A program made the translations under genes and the position numbers. Of a stretch of DNA of 64,000 nt, positions 45,098 to 53,655 are shown in pieces. Below the pieces are notes generated by a model. The model was given only the letters and a program-made list of their open reading frames with translations, made no database searches and had not been told where the DNA came from. Numbering within the stretch: the first letter of the stretch is position 1; each line of letters starts with the position of its first letter. The stretch comes from Paenibacillus wynnii. GTDB lineage: Bacteria; Bacillota; Bacilli; Paenibacillales; Paenibacillaceae. The DNA lies in the NCBI RefSeq assembly GCF_000757885.1, contig NZ_JQCR01000003.1:1798001-1862000 (forward strand). Direction: 5' to 3'.

Positions 45098-46379
45098 GTC
45101 CAACCATCCTTTTTACTTCTGCAAGTAATTGTTGTTTATCGTTAGGAATATCCCCTGTAGCCACCTTCAGCAGCAGCTCATTTAGAACTAACCCTAACCA
45201 AGGCCCGGGTCGTCTGTCCAAGGCTTCTGCCAGCTCAGTCCCTCCAACGGCCAGATCTGCAAGTCCGGTCACGGTCATGCAGGACATCCATGTCTGAGCC
45301 ACAGCAGGGAAATCCTTAAGTTCGTCGGGGCTATCCGCAGGCAGCACTTTCAGCAGCGTCAGCCATCCGCAGGCGGCGTCCTGCCCGTGAGTCAGCACGG
45401 CGGCGATCCAACGCCGCCGCAGCTTGTCGGTGCCGGCCGGGTCCCCCGCCGGCACTTCTTCAAGGGCAGCGGTCCAAGCTTCGCGGACCCGCAGCACCCC
45501 GGCGACGCCGACCCGCGTCGCCCCCGGGAACGTCCATGCCCGCAGGAGCTCGTCGGCCTCAGCGGCCGACCGCCCCAGGGCATGAAGGAGCAGCGCCCAC
45601 CGCAGGCGGGCGCTTTCCAGTTCCCCGATCCCGGCCACATAGGCGGCGGCTGCCGCCAGGTCGGAACCGATCCAGGGGAACGGGGCCTTGCCGCGCTGCA
45701 GCAGTCCGCTGCGCGAGAGCATACCGAGACCGCGCCACGGATGCGGTCCCTCCACAATTCTCTCCAGCTCCGCGCGGACACGCTCCACGGCGATATGCGC
45801 CAGCTTATCGCGCTGGCGCAGCAGCCCCCGCCACGTGTTCTTGGCAACGCTGAAGTCCAGCGTGGAGGCGAACCGTACACAGCGAAGCATACGCAGCGCA
45901 TCCTCTTCAAAGCGCTCCTCAGCGTCTCCTACGCAGCGTACGAGACGACGATCCAAATCCTTCGCTCCGTAGAACGGATCGATAAGTTCGCCCTCTACGC
46001 CGCAGGCCATCGCATTAATGGTGAAGTCCCGCCGGCGGAGGTCTTCCTTCACATCTTTTACAAATACAACCTGCTCTGGACGGCGATGATCGGCGTATGT
46101 GCTCTCTGTCCGATAGGTCGTAACCTCGAAGCCGTACTTATCCTGCAGCACTGTAATTGTCCCATGTTGCAATCCTGTAGGAATGCAGCGGGGAAAGATA
46201 GATAAGACTTCCTCAGGTAAAGCGGAGGTAGTGATATCCATATCATGTACAGGACGGTTCAGAAGTTCATCACGAATGCAGCCCCCCACCCAAAAAGCCT
46301 CATGACCGTTTGCGGTCAGCCGGGTGACTACAATTTCGGCAGCCATCGCCATGCCGGGATCTGCCATTGTCCAATTCAT
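45084..46379 (-). CDS. cca: CCA tRNA nucleotidyltransferase
   Basis: Adds or repairs the CCA end of tRNA. The 431-residue class II enzyme has the catalytic head FWVGGCIRDELLNRPVHDMDITTSA with the DxD metal pair, RRDFTINAMACG, DLDRRLVRCVGDAEERFEEDALRMLRCVRFAS and ERVRAELERIVEG, followed by a long C-terminal helical body. Codons for residues about 160-330 (45400-45900) are extremely GC-rich, and the protein there is Ala/Arg/Leu-rich, while both ends match the surrounding base composition. AAGGGG lies upstream of the ATG. The gene sits in the conserved bshA-cca-birA string. Confidence 0.95.
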   Translation of the reverse strand: MNWTMADPGMAMAAEIVVTRLTANGHEAFWVGGCIRDELLNRPVHDMDITTSALPEEVLSIFPRCIPTGLQHGTITVLQDKYGFEVTTYRTESTYADHRRPEQVVFVKDVKEDLRRRDFTINAMACGVEGELIDPFYGAKDLDRRLVRCVGDAEERFEEDALRMLRCVRFASTLDFSVAKNTWRGLLRQRDKLAHIAVERVRAELERIVEGPHPWRGLGMLSRSGLLQRGKAPFPWIGSDLAAAAAYVAGIGELESARLRWALLLHALGRSAAEADELLRAWTFPGATRVGVAGVLRVREAWTAALEEVPAGDPAGTDKLRRRWIAAVLTHGQDAACGWLTLLKVLPADSPDELKDFPAVAQTWMSCMTVTGLADLAVGGTELAEALDRRPGPWLGLVLNELLLKVATGDIPNDKQQLLAEVKRMVGHEQL

Positions 46380-46391
46380 ACCTATAACCCC

Positions 46392-47552
46392 TTATCCTCG
46401 GACTGCGTCCATTCCGGGTACCTTGCAACCCAGTACTCGGTAATATATATCTTCATACTGTCTCGTAATTTTATCTTTATTGAAATCCTCACACGCCCGT
46501 CTGAGACATGCCTCCCTGAACTGCTGCGCTTTGTATTCGTCCGATAACAGAGTTATAGCGTAATCAGCCATAGCTGCCGTATCACCGACGGGTGCGAGAA
46601 AGCCGGTTTTTCCGTGCTGAATTAATTCAGGGATCCCCCCGGTCATTGAACCGATGGTAGGCACACCGCAAGCCATTGCTTCGAGTGCTACCAGACCAAA
46701 GCTCTCCTTCTCTGAAGGCAGCAGCAGCAAATCAGCCATAGATATAACCTGGGCGATTTCATCCTGCTTGCCAAGGAATCGCACTTTGTCCTCCAGCCCC
46801 ATCTCAGCGATCTTAGCCTGTATCTTCGGCAGTTCCGGTCCTTCACCTACAAGTAATAGACGAGAAGGAAGCCGGGCGCTCACACGTGCAAAAACATCAA
46901 TGACATCGCTGACACGCTTAACCGGACGAAAATTCGAAATATGCATAAGTATCTTCTCGTCAGGGGTAGCAAAATCATCACGTAAATCGGAAATATCACG
47001 CGGATAATAGACACGTTTATCTACAAAGTTATAAGTCAAGTCAATATTACGCGTAATATCGAGTGCGCGGTGCGTCTCCTGAATAAGATCCAATGATACG
47101 GCTGTTACTGCATCACTTTCATTGATTCCTAGACGAATAAGATCCTTAAGCGATTCATCATGGCCTAATACGGTAATATCAGTACCATGCAGCGTAGTGA
47201 CAACCTTGATCTGATTCCCAAGCATCTGTTTAGCCAGAAGAGCACAAACCGCATGTGGAACTGCATAATGCACATGCAACAAATCAAGTCCTTGCATTTT
47301 GGCGACCTGAGCCATTTTGGTAGCCAGCGCTAAGTCATAGGGAGGATAACGGAAAACATAATAATCATTGACCTCAACCTCATGATAAAAAATATTTTTC
47401 TGAAACGTTCCAAGCCGGAACGGGATACTATGTGTAATAAAATGAACTTCGTGGCCTTTCTCAGCCAATAGCTTGCCCAGTTCAGTTGCTACAACACCCG
47501 AGCCGCCAAGAGACGGATAACAGGTAATGCCTATTTTCAACAACCGCTCCAT
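46392..47552 (-). CDS. bshA: N-acetyl-alpha-D-glucosaminyl L-malate synthase (bacillithiol step 1)
   Basis: BshA is a GT4 glycosyltransferase that joins GlcNAc from UDP-GlcNAc to malate. The 386-residue protein opens with IGITCYPSLGGSGVVATELG, typical of BshA, and has LHVHYAVPHAVCALLAKQ, TTLHGTDITVLGHD and the C-terminal nucleotide-sugar signature LLLPSEKESFGLVALEAMACGVPTIG with the Glu pair. A GAGGGGGA ribosome binding site precedes the ATG. It is followed by cca and preceded by bshB1, as in B. subtilis. Confidence 0.97.
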   Translation of the reverse strand: MERLLKIGITCYPSLGGSGVVATELGKLLAEKGHEVHFITHSIPFRLGTFQKNIFYHEVEVNDYYVFRYPPYDLALATKMAQVAKMQGLDLLHVHYAVPHAVCALLAKQMLGNQIKVVTTLHGTDITVLGHDESLKDLIRLGINESDAVTAVSLDLIQETHRALDITRNIDLTYNFVDKRVYYPRDISDLRDDFATPDEKILMHISNFRPVKRVSDVIDVFARVSARLPSRLLLVGEGPELPKIQAKIAEMGLEDKVRFLGKQDEIAQVISMADLLLLPSEKESFGLVALEAMACGVPTIGSMTGGIPELIQHGKTGFLAPVGDTAAMADYAITLLSDEYKAQQFREACLRRACEDFNKDKITRQYEDIYYRVLGCKVPGMDAVRG

Positions 47553-47579
47553 CGTTCCGTCCCCCTCTCTGACCTCTGA

Positions 47580-48299
47580 TTAAGGCTTCTGTACGCTCGA
47601 AGATCCTGCAGCGAACAACCCCACGGTATGGGGAACTTTAGTAGCAAAACCCTCCGCGTAAGGTATAAGTCTTCGCTGCCCGAGCAGCATATCTCTGGAT
47701 CGTACTCGTTCTATATAACCGTCGTTTAAGGGGGTCGAGACAAAGTCCTCCCCCGGAGTCTTCTGAAATTGTGAACGATAGCAGGATAGCGCCTTTTCTT
47801 TATCTACGTAATGCTCTGTCACATCAACGATCAGATCCGTGCGCCCTAAATCATTTATGAAATAAAAATAAAGTTGAGGTGCCGATACTGCCGGCATATC
47901 CGGCAGATATTTACGGAGTTTGGCATTAAATACAGCTTCTTCAACCAGCTTGCTGCAAGCGATATGATCCGGATGCCGATCCTCCCAGTAGGGAGCAAAC
48001 ACAAGATCCGGAGAGTACTTGCGAATCTCCGAAGTCACTGCTGCCAAATGCTCCTCTGTTATAAAAAGACCCCTGTCAGGTAGTCCAAGGTTAGTTCTTA
48101 CCTTAACCCCCAACACCTCTGCAGCCTGCTGGGCTTCCAGCTTGCGCTTTTCTACCGTACCGTTAGAGGACATCTCCGCAGCCGTAAGATCACACAAGCC
48201 AACTGAAAATCCAGCAGCCGTATGCTTCGCAATCGTTCCTGCCATTCCAATTTCAGCATCATCTGCATGGGCACCAAAGATAAGAATATCGAGCTTCAT
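47580..48299 (-). CDS. bshB1: Bacillithiol biosynthesis deacetylase BshB1
   Basis: Removes the acetyl group from GlcNAc-malate, the second bacillithiol step. The 239-residue LmbE-like zinc enzyme has the metal site [14 protein letters not shown] (residues 9-22; AHxDDxE) and the partner His pair in [14 protein letters not shown]. Its ATG overlaps the stop of mgsA (ATGA), so translation is coupled. The bshC ligase gene is not in the window. Confidence 0.96.
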   Translation of the reverse strand: MKLDILIFGAHADDAEIGMAGTIAKHTAAGFSVGLCDLTAAEMSSNGTVEKRKLEAQQAAEVLGVKVRTNLGLPDRGLFITEEHLAAVTSEIRKYSPDLVFAPYWEDRHPDHIACSKLVEEAVFNAKLRKYLPDMPAVSAPQLYFYFINDLGRTDLIVDVTEHYVDKEKALSCYRSQFQKTPGEDFVSTPLNDGYIERVRSRDMLLGQRRLIPYAEGFATKVPHTVGLFAAGSSSVQKP

Positions 48300-48715
48300 T
48301 CATCCACACCCGGTTTGTACTTATGTACAAGATCCCGCCAAGCAAAATCACCGCGGTCAATCGCCTTAACTAGAATCTCAGCTGTAGCAATATTAGTAGC
48401 TACCGGAATTCCGTAGACATCACAAAGCCGAAGCAGTGCTGTAATGTCCGGTTCATGCGGCTGAGCCATTAATGGATCTCGTAAAAAGATAATAAGATCA
48501 AGCTCATCCTGAGCGACCAATGCGCCTATTTGCTGATCTCCTCCCAGAGGTCCTGACATAAAACGGTGTATCTTCAGCTGGGTTGTTTCCATAATTCTTT
48601 GGCCTGTTGTTCCGGTAGAGTATAGCTCACGTCCTTCAAAGACATGTTCATAGGCGGTAACAAAATTAACCATTTCTTCTTTTTTGCGATCATGTGCGAT
48701 AAATGCTACTTTCAT
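48296..48715 (-). CDS. mgsA: Methylglyoxal synthase
   Basis: MgsA converts dihydroxyacetone phosphate to methylglyoxal and phosphate, a bypass when phosphate is short. The 139-residue protein starts [16 protein letters not shown] and has TGTTGQRI for phosphate binding, the catalytic Asp in [14 protein letters not shown] and the His in [10 protein letters not shown]. The frame extends 6 codons upstream, but GGGAGAG precedes the ATG at 48715. Coupled to bshB1; methylglyoxal is detoxified with bacillithiol in Bacillales, which gives a functional link. Confidence 0.96.
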   Translation of the reverse strand: MKVAFIAHDRKKEEMVNFVTAYEHVFEGRELYSTGTTGQRIMETTQLKIHRFMSGPLGGDQQIGALVAQDELDLIIFLRDPLMAQPHEPDITALLRLCDVYGIPVATNIATAEILVKAIDRGDFAWRDLVHKYKPGVDE

Positions 48716-48733
48716 CTGGCAGTTCTCTCCCAT

Positions 48734-49537
48734 CTACTCAATAAAATGTTCAAAACCATATATCATTCCGGTATATTCCATAACCTTTTGAATGCCCAAT
48801 TTGACACCCGGCATATATCCGGCCCGTTCATAGGAATCAGCCCTAATCTTTAAGGACTGGCCAAAACCTCCAAAGATAACCTCTTGTTGAGCAAATACTC
48901 CGGGAAGACGTACACTATGTATACGGAACCCGTTGTAATATCCACCGCGCGCGCCTTCAATCGTTTCTTCCTCTTGAGGATTGCCTTGACGAAGTTCCTG
49001 CCGGGCTTCAGAGATCAGCTCAGCTGTCTTTATAGCTGTACCTGAAGGCGCATCAAGCTTCTGGTCTCCATGATACTCGATAATCTCTAAGTGAGGGAAA
49101 TATTTGGCAGCCTGTGCTGCAAACTTCATCATTAGGATTACGCCAATTGAAAAGTTAGGTGCAATTAAACCGCCTATCCCTTGATCCAGACACTGCTTGT
49201 CCAGCTCGGCAATCTGTTCAGGTGTGAACCCTGTAGTGCCAATCACGGGACGGACTCCATATTTAATAGCGAGTGCCGTATTCCTATAAGCAGATTGCGG
49301 TGTAGTGAAATCAACCAATACGTCAGCTGTACTTGACGCTAGCGCTTCCTCTAAATCCTCAGATACAACAATTCCGGCGTCCGGAAGGCCGGCGAGCCGG
49401 CCCGCATCCTGCTCTTGCGGAGAGCGGTCAACCGCCGCCGCCAGCTCCAAGGCATCATCCTGAAGTACAAGCTTCACCACTTCTTTTCCCATTCTTCCAC
49501 CAGCACCGGCTACAATAACTCTGATTTTGTTACTCAT
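48734..49537 (-). CDS. dapB: 4-hydroxy-tetrahydrodipicolinate reductase
   Basis: DapB works in the diaminopimelate/lysine pathway; its products feed peptidoglycan and, in spores, dipicolinate. The 267-residue protein has the nucleotide motif VIVAGAGGRMGKEVVKLV (residues 7-24), VDFTTPQSAYRN, IGTTGF, and the catalytic signature IIEYHGDQKLDAPSGTA. First of the dapB-mgsA-bshB1-bshA-cca-birA string, with spacings of 0-30 bases, so probably one long operon. Confidence 0.97.
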   Translation of the reverse strand: MSNKIRVIVAGAGGRMGKEVVKLVLQDDALELAAAVDRSPQEQDAGRLAGLPDAGIVVSEDLEEALASSTADVLVDFTTPQSAYRNTALAIKYGVRPVIGTTGFTPEQIAELDKQCLDQGIGGLIAPNFSIGVILMMKFAAQAAKYFPHLEIIEYHGDQKLDAPSGTAIKTAELISEARQELRQGNPQEEETIEGARGGYYNGFRIHSVRLPGVFAQQEVIFGGFGQSLKIRADSYERAGYMPGVKLGIQKVMEYTGMIYGFEHFIE

Positions 49538-49570
49538 TTGATGACTCCCCCGCTTTCATTGGTTCTATGG

Positions 49571-50092
49571 TTAATGCATATACTTTTGTAGTGATTTCTG
49601 AAGATCTTTCATTAATTGCCGCAACCCGGCGTCATCGGGATGCAAGGAGATTACTTCCTTCAAAGCAGCAATTGCCAGCATGTGTTCATTCATTCGACTA
49701 TAGGCTAGAGCAAGCCATACATAAGCATCCCCGTTCAAGGGATCGAGCGTTACAGCTTCTTTTAATAAGGTAATAGGTCGGTAAGGATTGTCACTGTCCT
49801 TCTCTTCCGCTTCAAGCAATACTTTGGCTTCCTGAACAAGCGTTAAGCCCTTTAAATGCTGCAGGTGCAAAGTATACTCCGGCTTGCTGCGATCCAGCTT
49901 TACGGCAGCTTGAGCGTGTTCAATGGCCTTGTCTAATCTTCCGTTACGAGCATAGGTAATAGAGCAGCGGTAACGGACTTCCGCATCACCTGGATTTTCT
50001 GAAATTGCCGCTTCGAAACAAACAATGGCTTCTGCAAAGTCACTGCGCAGTATACAGCGGTATGCCTGCCTAATATAATCATCTGGACTCAT
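49571..50092 (-). CDS. Tetratricopeptide-repeat protein
   Basis: A 173-residue protein made almost wholly of TPR units: DDYIRQAYRCILRSDFAEAIVCFEAAISENPGD, AEVRYRCSITYARNGRLDKAIEHAQAAVKLDRSK, a spaced third, and GDAYVWLALAYSRMNEHMLAIAALKEVISLHPDD. The frame reaches 50146, but GTGAGGATGG precedes the ATG at 50092 (MSPDDYIRQ). It lies between a MazG-type gene and dapB. Probably a protein-protein scaffold; partner unknown. Confidence 0.8.
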   Translation of the reverse strand: MSPDDYIRQAYRCILRSDFAEAIVCFEAAISENPGDAEVRYRCSITYARNGRLDKAIEHAQAAVKLDRSKPEYTLHLQHLKGLTLVQEAKVLLEAEEKDSDNPYRPITLLKEAVTLDPLNGDAYVWLALAYSRMNEHMLAIAALKEVISLHPDDAGLRQLMKDLQKSLQKYMH

Positions 50093-50149
50093 ATGCACCA
50101 TCCTCACGGCTAAATGCCGGTCGTTTGGTACAGCATATGATAACACAGG

Positions 50150-50479
50150 TCAATCTGTGTGTTTTTTGGTCCATCGATCAGCATCGCGTGTATTGAATTT
50201 ATGCATAACCTTATTATGCGCTTCCGTTAGATCAATACCTAAAGAATTGGCAAAACAAATCGTTATAAACATGATGTCTCCAAGCTCCAGCTCTATGGAA
50301 TTATCCGCTTCATCTTGCCTTTTCGGTTTTTCACCGAATTGATGGTTAACTTCCCGCGCCAGTTCTCCGACTTCCTCGGACATTCGCGCTAGCATAGATA
50401 AAGGGCTGAAGTACCCTTCCTTGAACTGGGATATATAGGCGTCCACTTCACGCTGTATGTCACCAAGACTTTTTTCCAT
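50150..50479 (-). CDS. MazG-type nucleotide pyrophosphohydrolase (YpjD-like)
   Basis: A 109-residue protein of the all-alpha NTP pyrophosphatase superfamily. The metal-binding ExxE...ExxD pattern is SEEVGELAREVNHQFGE followed by ELELGDIMFITICFANSLGID (EELxD-like). The length equals B. subtilis YpjD, and its place beside dapB matches. It likely hydrolyses non-canonical or excess NTPs to NMP and pyrophosphate; the exact substrate is not known from the sequence. AAGGAGGATGAGG precedes the ATG. Confidence 0.9.
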   Translation of the reverse strand: MEKSLGDIQREVDAYISQFKEGYFSPLSMLARMSEEVGELAREVNHQFGEKPKRQDEADNSIELELGDIMFITICFANSLGIDLTEAHNKVMHKFNTRDADRWTKKHTD

Positions 50480-50582
50480 AAACAGTACCTCATCCTCCTT
50501 GCTGGATCTTGCCTTCTGTTTGCCCCTATGTTATCGTAAAGACGTTTTGAAGACAAATCTTTTTTAAATAATGAGGGATCAT

Positions 50583-51452
50583 ATGAATTCAACCAAAACA
50601 TTTGCAATAACCAAAACCGTAGCACCCATCTTGCTCGGAACCGCTATTTATGCATTCGGGCTGCTCTATTTTATTATCCCTAACCAGTTAATGGAGGGCG
50701 GCGTAACGGGGATTACAATTCTTTTGAATTATGCCTTCCAAATCCCTATCTTCCTGACGACTCTAATACTGAATCTCCCGTTATTCTTTTTAGGGTGGAA
50801 AATTCTGGGAGGTAAGCAAATTGCCTATACAGGAGTTGGAATCGGAGCACTTACCTTCTTCCTGTGGTTGTTCGAAAGAATGATCCACTCCGGTTGGATT
50901 GTACCTTTCACTACAAAAAATGATTTCATTCTTGCTTCATTATATGCCGGGGTAACTTTAGGGGCGGGTCTTGGTATCGTTTTTCGGTTTGGTGGCACCA
51001 CCGGCGGTGTCGATATCATCGCCAGAATTTGCGGACGGAACTTCGGTTGGAGTATGGGCCAGGTGATCCTTTCTATTGATATCCTTATTATTGGTGCTTC
51101 CCTGCTTTATATCCCCAGAGAAAAGATCCTATACACACTGGTGGCTGTATTTATTTCTTCCCGTGTTATTGACTTTATCCAAGAGGGTGCATATGCTGCT
51201 AAAGCCTTTACTATCATCAGCGATCACGCTCCTGAAATTGCCGATTTGATCACAGTGGAAATGGATCGTGGAGTGACGTTGATTCCTGCCATCGGTGCTT
51301 ATTCCAAGCAGGCGAAGCATATGGTTTATTGTGTGGTTTCACGGCAGGAAATCCGCAGACTCAGCCAGCTAGTTAAGTCCATCGATCCTCGGGCATTTGT
51401 TATTATCAATGACGTTCATGATGTACACGGAGAGGGGTTCCGCGAAACCTAA
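50583..51452 (+). CDS. YitT family membrane protein (DUF2179)
   Basis: A 289-residue protein with five or six membrane helices in the first 200 residues (LLGTAIYAFGLLYFII, FLTTLILNLPLFFLGW, GVGIGALTFFLWLF, ILASLYAGVTLGAGLGIVF, VILSIDILIIGASLLYI) and a C-terminal soluble DUF2179 domain (AKAFTIISDHAPEIADLI ... DRGVTLIPAIGAYSKQAKHMVYCVVSRQE). The motif FGGTTGGVDIIARI is a family mark. GAGGGAT precedes the ATG at 50583; an in-frame ATG at 50571 lacks one. It occupies the place of B. subtilis ypjC but is on the opposite strand to its neighbours. Function of the family is unknown. Confidence 0.88.
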   Translation: MNSTKTFAITKTVAPILLGTAIYAFGLLYFIIPNQLMEGGVTGITILLNYAFQIPIFLTTLILNLPLFFLGWKILGGKQIAYTGVGIGALTFFLWLFERMIHSGWIVPFTTKNDFILASLYAGVTLGAGLGIVFRFGGTTGGVDIIARICGRNFGWSMGQVILSIDILIIGASLLYIPREKILYTLVAVFISSRVIDFIQEGAYAAKAFTIISDHAPEIADLITVEMDRGVTLIPAIGAYSKQAKHMVYCVVSRQEIRRLSQLVKSIDPRAFVIINDVHDVHGEGFRET

Positions 51453-51488
51453 TCCTAATGCTCTTGCTACTTCACTTACAAAATTCAC

Positions 51489-51532
51489 AAAAAGAGCCGT
51501 TGAATGGAGATTACCATTCAAATCGGCTCTTT
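51489..51532 (+). terminator. Intrinsic terminator after the yitT-like gene
   Basis: AAAAGAGCCG..TGAATGG pairs with CCATTCA..CGGCTCTTTT, ending in a T run. Confidence 0.88.
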
Positions 51533-51655
51533 TATATTAACTAATAAAGTTCAGCTCTATAGAACTGAACTTTTGATTTAAGGTGAATTCAAAGCCGATC
51601 ATTGACTTCCAACGGGTTCGCATGGAAGCTTCTCATAAAAGTAGTAACATTAATT

Positions 51656-51720
51656 CGGATACAAGGCGCTGCTATCGCTCCTATGGTTTTTCATATTACC
51701 TTTCGTACCTTCTCGCTTCT
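51656..51720. repeat. Dispersed intergenic repeat, second copy
   Basis: CGGATACAAGGCGCTGCTATCGCTCCTA...TTTCGTACCTTCTCGCTT parallels 21973-22037 in the same orientation, with scattered substitutions and short gaps. Confidence 0.65.
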
Positions 51721-51788
51721 GGACTACTTTCTACTCTCTTACATAAAATTAACCCTTTCCTACCGAAAAAACGGAGGAAGTCAGTGTA

Positions 51789-51975
51789 ATAGATGTATTT
51801 TATACACTTATTTCTAGCCTTTGGCGCTCGGATGTATGGATAGATGTACTTTGTGCAACTAAAAACACGGATATGTCGGTTACACCCCGGAATACCCAAA
51901 AATAAGTGTATAAAGTGCAATTAAACACCCTAATGTGTGCTATGGGAGAAATATAAGTGTACATTGTGCAACTAT
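51789..51975. repeat. Four copies of a ~24-base repeat in mixed orientation
   Basis: Units at about 51789-51813, 51841-51864, 51900-51924 and 51951-51975 share the core A(A/G)(T/A)GTA..(T)TGTGCAACTA or its inverse with TACACTTATTT. Spacing is about 50-60 bases. Confidence 0.65.
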
Positions 51976-52018
51976 ATATATTGAAACTTCTGTAGGTTGA
52001 CGATTTTGCCGCAGTGAA

Positions 52019-52885
52019 TTAGACCGTTCTCCACCCTTTCTTATCTGCACGGTATTTGCGGTAACCGGTGTATACCAGCGCCCCCATAATGAAGCAAGCT
52101 GCGAGCATTGCCCATACCCCATATTCTTCCGGTGCCATAGGTAAAGATAAGGCCGGCTCATCTTTTTCTTTACCGAACAACACCCTCACAGCTTCTTGTC
52201 CATACGAGACAATCTCGAGCAGCCGTGTACGGTCAAGCGGCTGGGAAGAAGTAATCGCACCCGCTGCATAGGAAAGCCAGGAATCGAAGGTGTTAACCTC
52301 TTCAGCCGGCCGGGATATGATTACTGCCGGTCTAATGGTATCATAACGGCTTTGAAGACGCTGAAGTGCAGCTTTCCAAGCTGCAACATCATTAAGTGTT
52401 GAGCTTTTTTCCATGTTATTTAGATCCTCACGGATCAGCTTATAATATTGTGTCCAAATCGGCTGACGCGGGTGGTTAAGAGCGTTAGTCGCAAGTCGTA
52501 ATTTAGCTGCAGCAGATTCCCAACGCTGGGGTGAAACCTCAACTCCGGCCACAGCCGCCTTGAGATCCATAATAACTCCTGACAGCGCATTAATACCTTC
52601 TACTGAAGTAAGACCCTCGAAGGAAGATGAAACAAACAGGCGGGATATATCCTCCGTCCCCTGTCGGACCTTGGTTACATCACCTTCCAAGACATGTCCA
52701 TATAAAGTCTTTGCGGCTTGTTCCAATTGAAGTGCCCGGCTTTTGGCGTTCCCTTGCTCAGCACCGTTGCCAGCCCCGGCGGTATTACCAATAGTAGCTG
52801 CAAAGGCCGTAATTCCCCCTAAAGCCAGGTACAGTATCCAACAAAAGAGAAGAATAATAATTCGATAATACCCCTTACGCGGCAT
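52019..52885 (-). CDS. ypjB: Sporulation protein YpjB
   Basis: A 288-residue protein with an N-terminal signal or anchor (YYRIIILLFCWILYLALGGITAFA), a helical outer domain of about 220 residues (repeated LEQAAKTLYGHVLEGDVTKV- and WESAAAKLRLATNALN-like helices), and a C-terminal membrane helix (YGVWAMLAACFIMGALVYTGYRKYR). This layout and the position next to ypjA identify YpjB, a SigE-regulon protein in B. subtilis. The frame is open to 52939, but GGAGGGA precedes the ATG at 52885 (MPRKGYYR). Molecular function unknown. Confidence 0.85.
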   Translation of the reverse strand: MPRKGYYRIIILLFCWILYLALGGITAFAATIGNTAGAGNGAEQGNAKSRALQLEQAAKTLYGHVLEGDVTKVRQGTEDISRLFVSSSFEGLTSVEGINALSGVIMDLKAAVAGVEVSPQRWESAAAKLRLATNALNHPRQPIWTQYYKLIREDLNNMEKSSTLNDVAAWKAALQRLQSRYDTIRPAVIISRPAEEVNTFDSWLSYAAGAITSSQPLDRTRLLEIVSYGQEAVRVLFGKEKDEPALSLPMAPEEYGVWAMLAACFIMGALVYTGYRKYRADKKGWRTV

Positions 52886-52943
52886 GAGACATCCCTCCTG
52901 CCTTATAGTTATGGCATAAGGACAAGGGTTAGAACACAAAAGG

Positions 52944-53561
52944 TTACAATGCCTGTTTACGCCCCTTTGGCAGCCAAGCTACAACTGCGCTAAACAAGGT
53001 CAAGACATAAGTGAACGTCTGAACTTTAACCACATCATCCTCAAGCACTCTTGGCAGCCATGGATATACCCCGTAAGAATAATCCACAGTATCATTAAAT
53101 AGAGTCCAAAAAAGGGCAAGGGGAAGCATTTTTCGATAGAAAAAAAATCTGGCATATAGAAGGACTTCGATAGCCATCCCCGTATGGGAAATCATCAGCA
53201 TCCAGTCTTTCCAGCTGATAACGTCTCCTTGATAGCCTCCGGCAACGATCATACTGACCGCCCATATCCCGTATTTAATCGATGTAATGACAGCTAGTGC
53301 TTCGATCAACCCACGCAAGGTTGTGACTGCTATGCTTTTTGGTGGGTAGAGCAGAAATAGCAGTGCTATGGTGAAGAAGAGACTGGCTGTCGGACTGTCA
53401 GGAACAAGCGGCAACAGCCAGAGCGGGTAATTGGCGGCAGTGTATTCGAGTTGATTTCCATACCATATGTAACCATAGATCGTCCCGAGGAAGTTAACGG
53501 TGAAGAGCAACCATAAGAACCACCGGTTTATAAGTATTTTTTCGCTCCATTTCCCAAGCAT
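52944..53561 (-). CDS. ypjA: DUF1405 membrane protein YpjA
   Basis: A 205-residue integral membrane protein with about six helices (NRWFLWLLFTVNFLGTIYGY; YPLWLLPLVPDSPTASLFFTIALLFLL; LRGLIEALAVITSIKYGIWAVSMIV; MLMISHTGMAIEVLLYARFF). The motif NFLGTIYGYIWYGNQL and PLVPDSPTA are typical of DUF1405. The start at 53561 (MLGKWSEKILINRW) follows a GGGGGGA stretch about 12 bases upstream; the longer frame to 53624 lacks a good site. It sits between qcrC and ypjB as in B. subtilis. Function unknown. Confidence 0.88.
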   Translation of the reverse strand: MLGKWSEKILINRWFLWLLFTVNFLGTIYGYIWYGNQLEYTAANYPLWLLPLVPDSPTASLFFTIALLFLLYPPKSIAVTTLRGLIEALAVITSIKYGIWAVSMIVAGGYQGDVISWKDWMLMISHTGMAIEVLLYARFFFYRKMLPLALFWTLFNDTVDYSYGVYPWLPRVLEDDVVKVQTFTYVLTLFSAVVAWLPKGRKQAL

Positions 53562-53608
53562 AGATCCATTATCCCCCCGAATTATCCCTACTGTACTTAT
53601 TCTCACGC

Positions 53609-53635
53609 AAAAACCTGACCGCATATACGATCAGG
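53609..53635 (-). terminator. Intrinsic terminator after qcrABC
   Basis: CCTGATCG pairs with CGGTCAGG (minus strand, 53614-53635) around TATATG and is followed by TTTTTG. Confidence 0.75.
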
Positions 53636-53655
53636 CTTCGCGACATACTCTTATT

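Larger units (their letters stand above)
51540..52018. other. Gap made largely of intergenic repeats
   Basis: No gene is supported between the terminator and ypjB. The gap contains one copy of the dispersed CGGATACAA...TTCTCGCTT repeat (51656-51720) and four units of the AGTGTA/TGCAACTA repeat (51789-51975). The short frames across them have no ribosome binding site. Confidence 0.65.

Noticed and set aside
45387-46205. A 272-codon plus-strand frame opposite cca
   Set aside because: It is antisense to a well-conserved gene within a GC island, is rich in Pro/Arg/Gly and lacks a start context.
51583-51817. Two overlapping plus-strand frames before ypjB
   Set aside because: They run through the dispersed repeats, have no ribosome binding site and no domain-like sequence.
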